Part shown: positions 28,918 through 37,211 of the stretch, piece after piece
How the letters are laid out: every line of letters begins with the position of its first letter
How positions within the stretch are numbered: position 1 is the stretch's first letter
Source: Halococcus thailandensis JCM 13552
Lineage (GTDB): Archaea; Halobacteriota; Halobacteria; Halobacteriales; Halococcaceae
NCBI RefSeq assembly: GCF_000336715.1
Contig: NZ_AOMF01000152.1
Location: 3,637 to 41,073, forward strand
Reading direction: 5' to 3'
Length of the DNA: 37,437 nucleotides
Position numbers and translations under genes: made by a program
The notes under the pieces: generated by a model
Told to the model about the DNA's origin: nothing
The model's database searches: none
What the model saw: only the letters and a program-made list of their open reading frames with translations

Positions 28918-30162
28918 ATGGCCAGCTATCACATCGAGACCTACGGCTGCACCGCGAACCGTGGCGAGAGCCGCGCCATCGAGCGGCGGCTCCGCGACGG
29001 CGGCCATCACCCCGTCGACGGACCGGCAAACGCCGACGTGGCCATCCTGAACACGTGCACCGTGGTCGAAAAAACCGAGACGAACATGCGCCGTCGGGCC
29101 GAGGAGCTCGACGAGGCAACCGCCGACGTCGTCGTCACCGGCTGCATGGCGCTCGCGCAGGGCGAACAGTTCGCCGATCTCGACGCGACGGTCTGTGGCT
29201 GGGACGAGGTCCCCGAAGTCGTCCGCAACGGCGAGTGCCCGCGGCCGACGCCCGACGCCGAACCGATCCTCGACGGCGTCGTGGGGATCCTCCCCATCGC
29301 GCGCGGCTGCATGAGCAACTGCTCGTACTGCATCACCAAACACGCCACCGGCAAGATCGACTCGCCGCCGATCGAGGAGAACGTCCGGAAAGCCCGCGCG
29401 CTCGTCCACGCCGGCGCGAAGGAGATCCGCGTCACGGGCCAGGATACAGGAGTATATGGCTGGGACACCGGCGAACGCAAACTCCACGAACTGCTCGAAC
29501 GCATCTGCGCCATCGACGGCGACTTTCGGGTGCGCGTGGGAATGGCCAACCCGAAGGGCGTCCACGGCATCCGGGAGGAGCTCGCCGACGTCTTCGCCGA
29601 GGAGGAGAAGCTCTACAACTTCCTCCACGCACCCGTCCAGTCGGGCAGCAACGACGTGCTGGGTGACATGCGCCGCCAGCACCAGGTGAGCGAGTTCCGT
29701 GACGTCGTCGAAACCTTCGACGACCGGCTCGACCACTGGACGCTCGCCACGGACTTCATCGTCGGCTTTCCCTCGGAAACCGACGCCGACCACGAACAGT
29801 CGATGGCCCTGCTCCGCGAGACGACCCCCGAGCGGATCAACGTCACCCGCTTCTCGAAGCGGCCCGGCACCGACGCCGCCGAGATGAAGGGGCTCGGCGG
29901 GACGAAGAAGAAGGAGCGCTCGAAGGCGATGAGCGACCTGAAGATGGACGTCGTGGGCGATGCCTACGAATCGATGGTCGGCGAGCGCCACGAGGTAATG
30001 GTCGTCGAACACGGCACCGGAGACTCGGTGAAGTGCTACGACGAGGCTTATCGACAAGTGATCATCCAAGACGCACCCGGCTACGGCGTCGAACCCGGCG
30101 ATCTCGTCGACGTCGAGATTACAGGCCAGAACACCGTGTACGCCTTCGGCAAACCTGTCTAG
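28918..30162 (+). CDS. tRNA threonylcarbamoyladenosine methylthiotransferase (e-MtaB type)
   Basis: Protein of 414 residues with the three domains of the MiaB family. The N-terminal UPF0004 domain has Cys 11, 47 and 76 for the auxiliary cluster (YGCTANRGES, NTCTVVEKTE, TGCMALAQG). The radical SAM domain has CxxxCxxC at 131, 135 and 138 (RGCMSNCSYC). A TRAM domain ends the protein (VVEHGTGDSVKC...VEITGQNTVYAFGKPV). It adds a methylthio group to t6A37 of tRNAs, as the archaeal/eukaryotic CDKAL1-like form. ATG 28918 is used; the long in-frame extension upstream overlaps other genes. Confidence 0.93.
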   Translation: MASYHIETYGCTANRGESRAIERRLRDGGHHPVDGPANADVAILNTCTVVEKTETNMRRRAEELDEATADVVVTGCMALAQGEQFADLDATVCGWDEVPEVVRNGECPRPTPDAEPILDGVVGILPIARGCMSNCSYCITKHATGKIDSPPIEENVRKARALVHAGAKEIRVTGQDTGVYGWDTGERKLHELLERICAIDGDFRVRVGMANPKGVHGIREELADVFAEEEKLYNFLHAPVQSGSNDVLGDMRRQHQVSEFRDVVETFDDRLDHWTLATDFIVGFPSETDADHEQSMALLRETTPERINVTRFSKRPGTDAAEMKGLGGTKKKERSKAMSDLKMDVVGDAYESMVGERHEVMVVEHGTGDSVKCYDEAYRQVIIQDAPGYGVEPGDLVDVEITGQNTVYAFGKPV

Positions 30163-30479
30163 CGCCAGTCGCGCTCGAAACGATCTGCCGAAGTCGAGTG
30201 GTAGCAGTCAATTCGACGGCGATTCCTGACGACAGTGAGAGACCGCTACCGTACCGCCACCGCCCACATACCTCCCCAACCGACTGCGCTCCTCGCTCGC
30301 TTCGCTCGCTGTGGTGCTCATCCCTCGCACGCCGATCTGCGTCCGGCGCTCGCTATCGTCTGCTCACGGGCGGCTTCGCCGCCCGTTCGCACGGCCAGCG
30401 GGACCTTCGGTCCCGCTCGGCTCTCGCCGGACGCAAGCGCGCGCCAACTGAAGCCGTATGAGTCGTAGCAGAAGGTCGA
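30163..30479. other. Intergenic region with nested inverted repeats
   Basis: There is no gene-like frame. The region is GC-rich and full of inverted repeats. Around 30293-30310 is a run of CTCGCTTCGCTCGC, then a cloverleaf-like set of hairpins at 30338-30435 (listed separately). It lies between the convergent MtaB-type and CDF genes, so the hairpins could act as a bidirectional terminator or be a remnant of a small repeat element. Confidence 0.5.
30338..30435. repeat. Cloverleaf-like nested inverted repeat
   Basis: Outer arms TGCGTCCGGCG (30338-30348) and CGCCGGACGCA (30425-30435) are perfectly complementary over 11 bp. They enclose two perfect hairpins with TTC loops: ACGGGCGGC/GCCGCCCGT at 30366-30386 and AGCGGGACC/GGTCCCGCT at 30397-30417. 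Such a three-stem structure is unlikely to arise by chance. It may be a terminator, a non-coding RNA or a repeat element; this cannot be told from one copy. Confidence 0.7.
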
Positions 30480-31439
30480 TCATCCAGGACCGCGATCGAC
30501 GGTCGATTCGTCGTCCGGCCGTTCGTCGGTCCCACGAACCAGCCTGTCGGCGTCCGGATCCCGTTTCCACTCGCCGAGCTCCTTCGGATCGATGTGGACG
30601 AACACGTCGTCGACTGGGTCGAGCGCCTGAATCGACGCGACGATCGCGCTCTCGATGTCGTGGGCCTCCCTGAGTGTCCGATTCCCCTCGACCTCGATGT
30701 GAATGCTCACGTCGATCTCCGGGCCCACGTAGTGGGCGATGACGTCGTGGGCACCCTCGACGTCGGGGTGGGCGAGCGCGCGCCGGAGGATGCGCCGCTG
30801 GAGGGCCTCCGAGGGTGCACCACCGACGAGGTAGGGCACGTTGTCGCGGACGACCTCGATCCCGGTGTAGAGGATCCCGAGCGAGACGAGCGCGGCCGCG
30901 AGCGGGTCGAGCAGCGGAACACCGAAGCGTGCGCCGAGCACGCCGACGAGCGCCGCGCTCGCCGTGAGCACGTCGTTGCGGTTGTCGAGCGCGGTCGCCG
31001 CGAGCGCCGGCGAGTCGTGGGCGCGACTGGCCGACAGGGAGTAGCGGTAGAGAGCCGTTTTCACGACCGCCGCGCCGGCGAGCACCGCGATCGCTGCCGG
31101 GCTCTCGGTGGCGGTCATACCATCGGAGAGGATCGCCGTCACCGACTGCCAGAGCACCGTGCCACCGGTCAGGAAGATACCGAGCGCGATGGCAAGCGCG
31201 ACGAACGGCTCGATACGTTCGTGACCGTGGGGATGCTCGCTGTCGGGTGGTTGGGTCGTGAGATAGAGCCCGCCGAGAACGACGGTTGCGTAGACGGCAT
31301 CGACGAGGCTGTTGGCGGCCTCCGAACCGACCGCGAGGCTCCCGGTTTCGAGCCAGACCCAGCCCTTCGCGGCGGCGAGGACGACGTTCGCCGCGAGAAC
31401 GACGAGGCCGATCCGTCGAATCGCGCCCGCACGACTCAT
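30480..31439 (-). CDS. Cation diffusion facilitator (CDF) metal exporter
   Basis: Protein of 319 residues. Six membrane helices fill about residues 8-200. The metal site of helix 2 is EAANSLVDAVYA, that of helix 5 LAATALDNRNDVLT, and the loop after helix 2 carries HPHGHERIEP, all typical for CDF proteins. The C-terminal cytoplasmic domain (about 205-290) contains VEGAHDVIAHYVG and VSIHIEVEGN. It is predicted to export Zn2+, Fe2+, Mn2+ or a similar ion in exchange for protons; in helix 2 the first acidic site is Asn (NSLVD), so metal choice is uncertain. ATG 31439 is chosen over an upstream start at 31466. Confidence 0.9.
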   Translation of the reverse strand: MSRAGAIRRIGLVVLAANVVLAAAKGWVWLETGSLAVGSEAANSLVDAVYATVVLGGLYLTTQPPDSEHPHGHERIEPFVALAIALGIFLTGGTVLWQSVTAILSDGMTATESPAAIAVLAGAAVVKTALYRYSLSASRAHDSPALAATALDNRNDVLTASAALVGVLGARFGVPLLDPLAAALVSLGILYTGIEVVRDNVPYLVGGAPSEALQRRILRRALAHPDVEGAHDVIAHYVGPEIDVSIHIEVEGNRTLREAHDIESAIVASIQALDPVDDVFVHIDPKELGEWKRDPDADRLVRGTDERPDDESTVDRGPG

Positions 31440-31478
31440 CACCGGACGGTTGACGAGCGCGCGCAAAGACGCTTCGGC

Positions 31479-32009
31479 CTATACGATGCGGACCGCATCG
31501 TCGGGATCGTCGACACGAGTGTCGTCCTGATCGGCGAAGGCCGCGTGGAGATGGTCGTAAGTGTCGTCGATCGCCTCGACGATGACCTGCGTCTCGTCGA
31601 TGACCGGCATGAAGTTGGTGTCGCCGTTCCAGCGCGGCACCACGTGTCGGTGCAGGTGGTCGTCGATCGAGCCGCCGGCCGAATCGCCGAGGTTCATCCC
31701 GGTGTTCGCGCCGTCGGGACCGAGTCCCGTCTCGATCGCCCGCAGCGTCCGCTGGGTGAGCCGCGACAGATCGAGCAGCTCCGCCTCCGTGAGCTCGCCG
31801 TAGACGCCGGTGTGGCGGTAGGGGATCACCATTGCGTGGCCCGGGTTGTAGGGAGCGTTGTTCAACAGACAGAAGGCGTGCTCGCTCCGGGCGACGATCC
31901 GCGAGTCACGGTCGGCGTCGCGATCGGGAAGCACGCAGAACGGACACCCGTCGGCATCGTCGTCGCGCTCGACCCAGTCGATGCGCCACGGTGCGAACAG
32001 CTCGTCCAT
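31479..32009 (-). CDS. HIT family nucleotide hydrolase
   Basis: Protein of 176 residues. The histidine triad is HLHRHVVP (HxHxHxx) at about residues 118-124, preceded by NLGDSAGGSIDDH. The zinc-type pair CPFC lies near the N-terminus (DGCPFCVLPD). NNAPYNPGHAMVIPYRH is typical of archaeal/actinobacterial AP4A-phosphorylase-like HIT proteins. It probably hydrolyses or phosphorolyses dinucleoside polyphosphates or AMP conjugates. A leaderless promoter (GGTTTAACCG) precedes the ATG. Confidence 0.93.
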   Translation of the reverse strand: MDELFAPWRIDWVERDDDADGCPFCVLPDRDADRDSRIVARSEHAFCLLNNAPYNPGHAMVIPYRHTGVYGELTEAELLDLSRLTQRTLRAIETGLGPDGANTGMNLGDSAGGSIDDHLHRHVVPRWNGDTNFMPVIDETQVIVEAIDDTYDHLHAAFADQDDTRVDDPDDAVRIV

Positions 32010-32030
32010 GGACGCCGTATTCGAGGCATC

Positions 32031-32040
32031 GGTTTAACCG
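32031..32040 (-). promoter_or_regulatory. TATA-like box of the HIT gene
   Basis: GGTTTAACCG, itself palindromic, centred 26.5 bases before the HIT start codon at 32009. The distance fits a leaderless haloarchaeal transcript. The next 100 bases towards the zinc-finger gene are AT-rich with T runs (32066-32100). Confidence 0.5.
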
Positions 32041-32212
32041 CTCGTATCGCGGCCGAAACTCAGCTGTAATAAGTTTTTTGGCCGTTTTCGACTGTTTCAC
32101 CGTTCACGCCGCGAAAACGGTTCGTCGAAATCGGCCCGGAGCGTGTTTCTTTCTCGTGTTCGCCCCGAAAAACGTTGAAACTCGGAGGAATCGAAACGAA
32201 CGGAATTCGGTG

Positions 32213-32218
32213 TTTATG
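32213..32218 (+). promoter_or_regulatory. TATA-like box of the small zinc-finger gene
   Basis: TTTATG centred 28.5 bases before the ATG at 32244, consistent with a leaderless transcript. Confidence 0.45.
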
Positions 32219-32243
32219 GGGGTCTCGCCCGGAGAAACGGGTG

Positions 32244-32444
32244 ATGTCAACAACAAGCCGATCTGCAAGCGACCTCACTGAAGCCTGCGAGGACTGCGGC
32301 CGCGACACACCCCATAGCGTCTCGATCGAGCTGCGCACCGAGAGCGACAAACGAGAGAACCAGGAGTTCTCCCGCGAACCCTATCGCATCACCGAATGTG
32401 TCGCCTGTGGCAACGAGACGGTACTGCGGATGAACAACGCGTAG
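32244..32444 (+). CDS. Small zinc-binding protein (two CxxC)
   Basis: Protein of 66 residues with two knuckles, EACEDCGRD (about 15-18) and TECVACGNET (about 52-55), forming a likely zinc ribbon; the middle part HSVSIELRTESDKRENQEFS is polar. It starts with ATG 32244 (MSTTSRSASD), 27 bases after a TATA-like box; upstream codons are not conserved. It resembles a widespread haloarchaeal small-protein family of unknown function. The prephenate dehydratase gene follows after 52 bases on the same strand. Confidence 0.75.
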   Translation: MSTTSRSASDLTEACEDCGRDTPHSVSIELRTESDKRENQEFSREPYRITECVACGNETVLRMNNA

Positions 32445-32496
32445 TCTTTTCTCCTCCCGGCGACGGGTTTTTGCCCACCGACGGACAGGCACGGCC

Positions 32497-33303
32497 ATGC
32501 AGGCAGTCACGCTCGGGCCGGCCGGCACGTACTCCCACCGCGCAGCGCAGGCCGTCGGTGACGAGATCGCCTTCCGCGAGTCAGTGACGGGGATCGTCGA
32601 AGCGGTCGCGACCGGCGCGGCCGATCGGGGCGTCGTCCCGATCGAGAACAGCATCGAGGGCTCGGTCACCGAGAGCCTCGACGCGCTCGCCGACTTCGAG
32701 GTGGCGATCGTCCGCGAACTCATCACGCCGATCCGGCACGCGCTGCTCGCCCAGAGCGATGCATTCGACGTCGTGGCGAGCCACTCACAGGCGCTCGCAC
32801 AGTGTCGGAGCTATCTCGATACGGAACATCCGGACGTGGCGCTCGAATCGGTCACGAGCACCGCCCGCGGCGTCGAACGCGCCCGCCAGGAGCCGACGGT
32901 GGCGGCGATCGGCCGCCCGGACACGGCCGACGGGGAACTCCAGGTGCTCGCCGAGAACATCCAGGATCGCACCTCGAACGCGACGCGGTTCGTCGTCGTC
33001 GCACCGATCGAGGAGCGCTCGACCGGGGGCGGCAAGAGTTCGCTCATCGTCTACCCGAACGACGACTATCCCGGCCTCCTCTTGGACCTGCTCGAACCGT
33101 TCGCCGACCGACGTATCAACCTCACGCGGATCGAATCGCGCCCGAGCGGCGAGCGTCTCGGCGATTACGTCTTCCATCTCGATGCCGAGGCGGGGCTCTA
33201 CGAGGAGCGCACGCAGGAGGCCATCGCGGTCATCGAAGAGATAGCGGCGAAGGGCTGGGTGCGTCGGCTCGGCTCCTACGACGTCGAACACGTGGTCGGG
33301 TGA
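32497..33303 (+). CDS. pheA: Prephenate dehydratase
   Basis: Protein of 268 residues. The catalytic domain starts VTLGPAGTYSHRAA and contains GVVPIENSIEGSV, SHSQALAQC and the catalytic TRF motif in SNATRFVVVA. An ACT regulatory domain follows (about 180-265, SSLIVYPNDDYPGLLLDLLE and ESRPSGERLGDYVFHLD), with the phenylalanine-binding ESRP motif, so feedback inhibition by Phe is likely. It turns prephenate into phenylpyruvate. No chorismate mutase is fused. The gene ends 39 bases before hsp20. Confidence 0.95.
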   Translation: MQAVTLGPAGTYSHRAAQAVGDEIAFRESVTGIVEAVATGAADRGVVPIENSIEGSVTESLDALADFEVAIVRELITPIRHALLAQSDAFDVVASHSQALAQCRSYLDTEHPDVALESVTSTARGVERARQEPTVAAIGRPDTADGELQVLAENIQDRTSNATRFVVVAPIEERSTGGGKSSLIVYPNDDYPGLLLDLLEPFADRRINLTRIESRPSGERLGDYVFHLDAEAGLYEERTQEAIAVIEEIAAKGWVRRLGSYDVEHVVG

Positions 33304-33310
33304 GGTGTGA

Positions 33311-33316
33311 TTTAAG
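33311..33316 (+). promoter_or_regulatory. TATA-like box of the hsp20 gene
   Basis: TTTAAG, seven bases after the pheA stop and centred 29.5 bases before the hsp20 ATG at 33343. It gives the heat-shock gene its own leaderless promoter instead of read-through from pheA. Confidence 0.55.
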
Positions 33317-33342
33317 GCGCTCGCGGCCGTAGCCCGCGGCGA

Positions 33343-33762
33343 ATGTCACGACGCAACCCCTTCGAGGAGATCGAGCAGATGTTCGAACAGATGAGTGACC
33401 AGTTCGGCCAGTTCGACGACATGAACGTCCCGGCGACCCAGTCGCTCTCGGTCGATCTCGCCGACCACGAGGACAGTTTCGAGGTCACGGCCGATCTCCC
33501 GGGCTACGAGCGCGAGGAGATCGATCTCTCGGTGGCCGATCGCACCCTCCGGATCAGCGCCGAGCGCGACGAAACGACCGAAGAGGGCGACGGTAACTAC
33601 CTCCGCCGCGAGCGCCGTCGCCGATCGGTCAGCCGCTCGCTCTCGCTTCCCGAGGAAGTCGCGGAGGAAGAGGCCAGCGCCACCTACACGAACGGCGTGC
33701 TCACGGTCACGCTGCCGAAGGCCGCGAGCGACGAGGACTCGCGTAGCATCGACATCGAATAA
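33343..33762 (+). CDS. Small heat-shock protein, Hsp20/alpha-crystallin family
   Basis: Protein of 139 residues. The alpha-crystallin domain spans about 38-135: SVDLADHEDSFEVTADLPGY, RSVSRSLSLPEEVAEEEASA and the signature GVLTVTLPK. The short N-terminal arm starts MSRRNPFEEIEQMFEQM, typical of haloarchaeal forms. The C-terminal IxI anchor is not obvious, though IDIE at the end may serve. It is an ATP-independent holdase chaperone of the cytoplasm. Confidence 0.94.
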   Translation: MSRRNPFEEIEQMFEQMSDQFGQFDDMNVPATQSLSVDLADHEDSFEVTADLPGYEREEIDLSVADRTLRISAERDETTEEGDGNYLRRERRRRSVSRSLSLPEEVAEEEASATYTNGVLTVTLPKAASDEDSRSIDIE

Positions 33763-33821
33763 GCTCCCCCACCCTTCGCCTCCCTCGCCACCCCACACCC
33801 ACCACACCGACGCCGGCCGAT

Positions 33822-34286
33822 TCAGAGATACTCGCCGATCTCCCGAGCGGTCGTGTCGGCCACGCCCTCCCAGTCCTTGGGCCGGTCACCGCCGCGTTGC
33901 GGCGGATCGAGGGCGAAATCGACGGCGCGATAGCGAAACGAATCGAGCGCCTGGGTGCCGACCCGGCCGACGAACTCGGCGTTCAGTCGTTTCGAGGAGA
34001 CGCCGCCGCTCGCGAGGTCGTAGTAGCCCGTAAAGAGCTGAAACACGTCGACCACGTCGGCAGCGAGCGCCTCCTCGTCGAGATGGCGGAACAGTTTCGC
34101 GGTGTTGTCCGCCGGATCGGCCCGTCGCCATTCCAACTCGACGAGAGCCACGTGACTATCGGCACGACCCGCGATGTCGACCGGCGTGGCGGCGACGTGG
34201 TGTTCGGTTTCCCAGTCGAATCGCGGTCGGAGGGCGGCGAGGCGCTCGCGAAGGCGTGACTGGACGGCGGTGGCGAACGAGCCCAT
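33822..34286 (-). CDS. Uncharacterised protein, possibly PD-(D/E)XK-like
   Basis: Protein of 154 residues starting MGSFATAVQSRLRERLAALR. The middle reads TPVDIAGRADSHVALVELEW followed by RRADPADNTAKLFRHLDEEA; the order Asp, then ExEW on a strand, then a helix resembles a PD-(D/E)XK nuclease core, but the usual Lys is replaced by Trp, so catalysis is doubtful. Start ATG 34286 is chosen as the upstream frame runs into leuS. It follows leuS by 44 bases on the same strand and may be co-transcribed. Confidence 0.65.
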   Translation of the reverse strand: MGSFATAVQSRLRERLAALRPRFDWETEHHVAATPVDIAGRADSHVALVELEWRRADPADNTAKLFRHLDEEALAADVVDVFQLFTGYYDLASGGVSSKRLNAEFVGRVGTQALDSFRYRAVDFALDPPQRGGDRPKDWEGVADTTAREIGEYL

Positions 34287-34330
34287 CGGCGGAGCTCCGG
34301 CCGAGCAGCTCGTATGGGTTTCGACCCAGA

Positions 34331-36976
34331 TCAGCCCTCGTGGATCTCGATTGCGGGTCGGCCGGGCGTCGCCGTCCGGGCGACGTCGTCGGGTGCGTCG
34401 CTCGCGCGTTCGAGGCGGATTTCGGCGTCGAACTCGCGCTCGAACAGCCACGCGGCGCGTTCGAGCGCCGCGAACTCCGCGGTAGGTGCGAGTGTGTCGG
34501 TCAGCGACTGGTGGCGCTCGGCGAGGTCCTTCGCGTAGTCGGCGGCCGCCTCGCCGCGCTCGCGGAGCTCCTCGTCGGCCATCACGCTGCCGACCACGTC
34601 CCCGTCGCTCGCGATGGCGACGTCGAGCGCGCGGTGTTTCCACTCGGGCGCGACGACGACCTCGATCGCCGCCGGTTCCTCGATGTTCGCCACGTCGAGG
34701 ATGTGGCGGACGTCCTCGCGAGTGTTTTCGACGAGCTGGCGCTCGGCCTCGTGGTCGGCGTCGTGTGCCGCCTCGGGCCAGTCGGCCGCGGCGACGAAGC
34801 CGTCCTCACCGAGCGCCGCCCAGCACTCCTCGGTGACGTGGGGCGTGACGGGTGCGAACAGCCGCACCGCTGTGTGCAGACCGCGCTCGAAGGTGTGCTC
34901 GTCGGGCGTCGCCTGCTCGCGGTAGCGCCGGAGCAGCGAGACCAGCCCGCGTGCCTCGCGCAGTGCGTCGTTGAACCGGAAGTTCTCGTAGCCAGCGCTC
35001 GCTTCGTCGATCGTCGCGTCGATCTCGCGGGCGACGTACTCGTCGATCGGGCGCTCGCCGGCGTCGGCGGTCGCGGTCTCGTCGGCGGCGAACGTCTCGA
35101 CCATCCCGAGCAGACGCTCGATGAACTCGTTGCTCGACCGGACGCCGCGCTCGGTCCAGTCGAAGTCCTTGCTCGGTCGGGCGGCGCTCATCATGAACAG
35201 CCGGGCCGTGTCGGCGCCGTACTCGTCCATGATCTCGATCGGCGAGACGACGTTGCCCTTGCTCGACGACATCGCTGTGCCGTCGAGCTGGACCATCCCC
35301 TGCGGGAGGTAGTGCTCGAACGGTTCACGGACGTCGAGCAGCTCCATGTCGTCGATGGCCCGGGTCACGAACCGCGAGTAGAGCAGATGCATGATCGCGT
35401 GCTCGATGCCGCCGACGTACTCGTCGACGGGCATCCAGTCGTTCGCGCGCTCGGTGTCGAAGGGGACGGCATCGCTGTCGGGTGACGTGAACCTGAGGAA
35501 ATACCACGACGAGTCCATGAACGTGTCCATCGTGTCGGTCTCGCGCTCGGCGGGGCCGCCACACTCGGGACACTCGGTCTCGACGAACGAATCGACCTCT
35601 TCGAGGGGGTTACCCGTCGGCGTCGGGACGAACTCGGGGAGCTCCACGGGGAGCTCTTCGTCGGGCACCATCACGGGACCACACTCCTCGCAGTGGACGA
35701 CCGGGATCGGCGTCCCCCAGTAGCGCTGTCGGGAGATGAGCCAGTCGCGCAGCCGGTACTGGGTGTGGTTAGCCGCCGTGTCGAGGTCTTCGACCAGCCG
35801 CTCGCGTGCCGCTGCACTCTCCATGCCGTCGTACTCGCCGCTGTCGACGAGCACGCCGTCGTCGGTGTAGGCTTCCTCGTCGATGTCGATCTCGCCGTTC
35901 TCGGGCGCGACGACCTGCTCGATGTCGATGTCGTACTCGGTGGCGAACTCGTGGTCGCGCTCGTCGTGGCCCGGGACGCCCATCAGTGCGCCCGTACCGA
36001 CGTCCGAGAGGACGAAATCCGCGACGTATATCGGAATCTCCTCGCCGGTCGCGGGGTTGATCGCGTACTCGCCGGTGAACACGCCGCGTTTCTCGTCGCC
36101 GTCGGCGTCGGGATCGAGCGTCTCGACCTGTGCCGCGAGCTCGGGATCGTCGGCGATCAGTTCTTGTGTGAGTTCGTGGCCCGGCGCGAGCGCGAAGAAG
36201 GTCACGCCGTAGATCGTGTCGAGACGCGTCGTGAACACCTCGATGCCGCCGAACTCTGGCACCTCGAACTCCACCGTGGCACCCTCCTGCCGGCCGATCC
36301 AGTTGCGCTGCATCCCGCGCACGCTGTCGGGCCACTCGTCCAGTTCGTCGATGCCGTCGAGCAGCTCGTCGGCGTAGTCGGTGATCGTCAGGAACCACTG
36401 ATCGAGCGTGCGCGATTCGACCGGTGTCCCGCAGCGCCAGCAGAGTTCGGCCTCGCCCTCGACCTGTTCGTCGGCCAGTACCGTTTCGCAGGACGGACAC
36501 CAGTTGACTTCGCCACCCTTTCGCTCGGCGAGTCCCTCCTCGTAGAACCGTTTGAACAGCCACTGGTTCCAGCGGTAATACTCGGGCTCACAGGTCGTGA
36601 TCTCCCGGTTCCAGTCGTAACCGAACCCCATCGACTGCATCTGGGTCTTCATCGTGTCGATGCAGTCCATCGTCCACTCACGAGGGTTGATCTCGCGTTC
36701 GATAGCCGCGTTCTCGGCGGGCAGACCGAACGAGTCCCAGCCCATCGGGTGGAGTACGTCCTCGCCCTGCATCCGCTGATAGCGGGCGTAGGCGTCGGTG
36801 ATCGTATAATTTCTGACGTGGCCCATGTGGAGATCCCCGGATGGGTAGGGGAACATCGCGAGCACGTAGCTCGGATCGGTGGCGTCGTCGGACGTCCGAT
36901 AGACGTCGGCGTCGGCCCACCGCTCCTGCCACTTCGGCTCGATGGCGGCGTGATCGTAGGTGTCCTGTCGTTGCAT
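34331..36976 (-). CDS. leuS: Leucyl-tRNA synthetase, bacterial-type
   Basis: Protein of 881 residues. The class I motifs are HMGH (residues 50-53, in GDLHMGHVRNY) and MSSSKGN (KMSKS equivalent). Zinc knuckles CPSC and CWRC are near residue 160-180. The editing domain (CP1) has TTRLDTIYGVTF and MGVPGHDERDHEFA with its conserved Asp. Domain order and the HIGH-region text (FPYPSGDLHMGHVRNYTITD) match the bacterial LeuRS type rather than the larger archaeal/eukaryotic form of about 950 residues. Haloarchaea are known to carry this type, so it points to an old transfer. ATG 36976 is preceded by an AT-rich stretch. Confidence 0.97.
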   Translation of the reverse strand: MQRQDTYDHAAIEPKWQERWADADVYRTSDDATDPSYVLAMFPYPSGDLHMGHVRNYTITDAYARYQRMQGEDVLHPMGWDSFGLPAENAAIEREINPREWTMDCIDTMKTQMQSMGFGYDWNREITTCEPEYYRWNQWLFKRFYEEGLAERKGGEVNWCPSCETVLADEQVEGEAELCWRCGTPVESRTLDQWFLTITDYADELLDGIDELDEWPDSVRGMQRNWIGRQEGATVEFEVPEFGGIEVFTTRLDTIYGVTFFALAPGHELTQELIADDPELAAQVETLDPDADGDEKRGVFTGEYAINPATGEEIPIYVADFVLSDVGTGALMGVPGHDERDHEFATEYDIDIEQVVAPENGEIDIDEEAYTDDGVLVDSGEYDGMESAAARERLVEDLDTAANHTQYRLRDWLISRQRYWGTPIPVVHCEECGPVMVPDEELPVELPEFVPTPTGNPLEEVDSFVETECPECGGPAERETDTMDTFMDSSWYFLRFTSPDSDAVPFDTERANDWMPVDEYVGGIEHAIMHLLYSRFVTRAIDDMELLDVREPFEHYLPQGMVQLDGTAMSSSKGNVVSPIEIMDEYGADTARLFMMSAARPSKDFDWTERGVRSSNEFIERLLGMVETFAADETATADAGERPIDEYVAREIDATIDEASAGYENFRFNDALREARGLVSLLRRYREQATPDEHTFERGLHTAVRLFAPVTPHVTEECWAALGEDGFVAAADWPEAAHDADHEAERQLVENTREDVRHILDVANIEEPAAIEVVVAPEWKHRALDVAIASDGDVVGSVMADEELRERGEAAADYAKDLAERHQSLTDTLAPTAEFAALERAAWLFEREFDAEIRLERASDAPDDVARTATPGRPAIEIHEG

Positions 36977-37065
36977 TTACCGTCGATTGATCCCGGCCGG
37001 TTTTTTATGTTATCATTGGTGGGGGTGGCCACCACGGTCGTTTCGAGCGGCCGCGCACTCCCGAT

Positions 37066-37197
37066 ATGGCCACCATCGGCTGGACGATCGTCGCCGGACT
37101 GCTCGTCGTCACACTGGCGCCATTCCCTGTTCTCGTGGTCGTCTGGGCGCTAACGAAACTGTTCGACCGCGCTGTTGACCGCGCCGCGACCGAGTAA
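37066..37197 (+). CDS. Very small single-helix membrane protein (43 aa)
   Basis: A frame of 43 codons: MATIGWTIVAGLLVVTLAPF, a hydrophobic helix continuing to VVVWALTK, then a charged tail LFDRAVDRAATE. The frame uses haloarchaeal codons, begins with ATG and ends with TAA in the leuS upstream region, divergent from leuS. Similar single-helix proteins of about 40-50 residues are common in haloarchaea. A role as a subunit or membrane regulator can only be guessed. Confidence 0.6.
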   Translation: MATIGWTIVAGLLVVTLAPFPVLVVVWALTKLFDRAVDRAATE

Positions 37198-37211
37198 ATC
37201 GAACCTGCTTC

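Noticed and set aside
30235..30468. Short frame through the hairpin region
   Set aside because: Its product comes from inverted repeats (ARFARCG, AASPPVRTASG type) and is a common artefact in haloarchaeal intergenic repeats.
35693..37153. Plus-strand open frame of 486 codons opposite leuS
   Set aside because: Antisense shadow of leuS; no recognisable domain.
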